DNA of 64,000 nucleotides, from the NCBI RefSeq assembly GCF_009017415.1, contig NC_092404.1, forward strand, positions 248,001 through 312,000, in the 5' to 3' direction. Positions 62,656 to 64,000 of the stretch are shown here, in pieces. Position numbers and translations under genes: made by a program. The DNA is from Aspergillus flavus (lineage: Eukaryota; Ascomycota; Eurotiomycetes; Eurotiales; Aspergillaceae). The notes beneath the pieces were generated by a model. It was not told where the DNA came from. It ran no database searches and saw only the letters and a list, made by a program, of their open reading frames with translations. Within the stretch, counting starts at the first letter, position 1; each line of letters begins with the position of its first letter.

Positions 62656-64000
62656 TTATCTAGAGTTCCTATCCTGCTGGGTTGGCGATAGTGGTGTTGT
62701 ATCAAGCTGTGCAGACTGGTCGGAATTCAAATCGTCCATGGGAACGTATCTTCCAGGCAAGCCTTGGATACCAATACTTGCAGGCATCTTGTGTGAGTAT
62801 GTGTTCGTTCTATTTTGGTATTCCCGCTCGCTATCACTGCTCGTTCCTTTTCGAGCCTGGACACTGCGCTGCCACCGCCGCACCAATGGTGCCAGACCGG
62901 GTAACGAAGCGCTAATAACACCAGTCGCTCCTTCTTCACAAGAATTAGTTTGGGTTAGCCGCATAGAGAATGCTAGACTTACCCAGTACTCCAATCAGTA
63001 AGGAGTTTGCGTTTGACCCTGAAGCAATCAGTAAGAGATGAGACTACTGAGATACTATATCTTTTAAGTTTGCACATACATGTAGGATCGTTGCTGAATG
63101 TAGCATCAAGAAGAATCGGCAATCGGACAATGCTTACTATGCAGCATCTTTCACGGAATTGATGTCAGCAAGTATCGAAATGTAATTCCAAGATAAGGTT
63201 GTTTACTTACGCTGAGCCCATAGCAAGAATGCCTCCAACCATGAACTTGCGTTGCCGGTCCATCTGTAATGTCCATAGCCCAGACACTCCCAGAGAGAAC
63301 GTAAGAATGTCCGACACAATATTCAAAGCTGTACATGCAAGGCCCCTTGGGACTAAGTTTGGACATTCTCCTTTCGGTACGGGCTTCCCTACAGCCGCAT
63401 TCGCTTGTGTCCACCAGTGCGAGATAGGCGTACAGATGAATATGTATGAGAAGATGATCGCGATCGACGAGCATATCACGTATCCCATGACAGCATAGAC
63501 GAAGACTCGGAACCAACGTCGCACTGTATTCTGCACAAGGAATATTCTCTTGTACAATGATAACAGGGAGAGTTTGATTGCAAACATGGCAACCGCCCAA
63601 GTTACCACCGAGGCATAACCGGCCTGCAGGAAGATTTAGCTTGTTAGTCGTTGCCTGCGGTGCAGCGCGAATTGTTCAAAATCGCTCACAATCCAGTATT
63701 TCCGCAGATTGGGAAGAGGATTAGGATCTGTGAGTAAAATGTCCTCCATGTGGCGACCTGCGCCCCAGTGAAAACCTAGCCTTCGTCAGTTAGGTTGTCA
63801 AGACTGATCCGACGATAACTAACAAAGGCATGTCTCAATACAGAGACCGATAGTGAGAATCTAGGTTTATTAGGACTCCTTCGCACTTTTCGGCATCGAG
63901 CGCTTACCAGTCCCGCTGACAAGAATAATTCGTCAAGAGAGAAGCCCCTCTTGACCAGACGCTGGGAGTAGGAGCGCACCAAGAATATAACCACTGCAAT
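62656..64000 (-). CDS. Rhodopsin-domain (PTH11/SAT4-type) membrane protein, 5' partial
   Basis: Seven exons, complement(62656..62933, 62983..63018, 63080..63147, 63211..63623, 63690..63775, 63824..63860, 63908..>64000), cover 336 residues; the N-terminus lies beyond the window. The fungal rhodopsin-domain pattern is clear: RGFSLDELFLSAGL, ILTIGLCIETCL, AGYASVVTWAVAMFAIKLSLLSLYKRIF, FSYIFICTPISHWW, NIVSDILTFSLGVSGLW, RKFMVGGILAMGSA, CCIVSIVRLPILL and GVISASLPGL, giving about seven helices with a polar C-terminal tail. Relatives include the PTH11-like receptors; most have no known ligand and act at the plasma membrane. A link to the adjacent cluster is possible but unsupported. Confidence 0.87.

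Overview
The window reads as nuclear DNA of a filamentous ascomycete, most likely Eurotiales (Aspergillus/Penicillium type). Genes carry many short introns of about 41-110 bp with GTRNGT donors and CTRAY-like branch sites. The gene types fit as well: a Sln1-type hybrid histidine kinase, Zn2Cys6 regulators, P450s, a HET protein, a GH12 glucanase and a fungal sesquiterpene cyclase. Exon joins below were derived by hand from splice signals, reading-frame continuity and family motifs. No alignment or RNA data were available.

Left arm, 0.4-14.7 kb: six genes, all on the minus strand. They encode a secreted beta-lactamase-fold hydrolase, a Zn2Cys6 regulator, a secreted carboxylesterase, a C2H2+Zn2Cys6 regulator, a GT28 (sterol-glucosyltransferase-like) protein and a 13-exon POT oligopeptide transporter. 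A 2.9 kb stretch without a recognisable gene follows.

Housekeeping genes are interspersed: an SR-protein kinase (17.6-19.6 kb), an alkyltransferase-like DNA repair protein (20.0-20.6 kb), a Sln1/TcsB osmosensor (32.5-36.1 kb), a HET-domain protein (36.6-38.4 kb) and the splicing factor Bud13/Cwc26 (39.0-40.0 kb). Between 21 and 30.4 kb lies a decayed accessory stretch. It holds an aminoglycoside-phosphotransferase-like pseudogene (one nonsense codon, one frameshift), one intact multi-pass membrane protein, a P450 pseudogene with two nonsense codons, and a kinase fragment.

Right arm, 43.8-64 kb: a secreted GH12 endoglucanase, then a probable sesquiterpenoid biosynthetic cluster at about 45.2-62.0 kb. 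In order it has a Zn2Cys6 regulator, a DHA2 efflux pump, an AflR-like Zn2Cys6 regulator, three different P450s, a short-chain dehydrogenase and an aristolochene-synthase-like terpene cyclase. The expected logic is that the cyclase makes a bicyclic sesquiterpene from farnesyl diphosphate, the P450s and dehydrogenase oxidise it, the MFS protein exports it, and one or both regulators switch the set on. A rhodopsin-domain (PTH11/SAT4-type) membrane protein runs off the right end.

Most striking details: a probable AT-AC intron (57508-57568) and a 10-bp microexon in one P450 gene; two copies of a near-perfect CTCCGCCG-N3-CGGCGG palindrome in front of the efflux pump; and a 14-bp coding overlap between the convergent AflR-like regulator and P450 genes.
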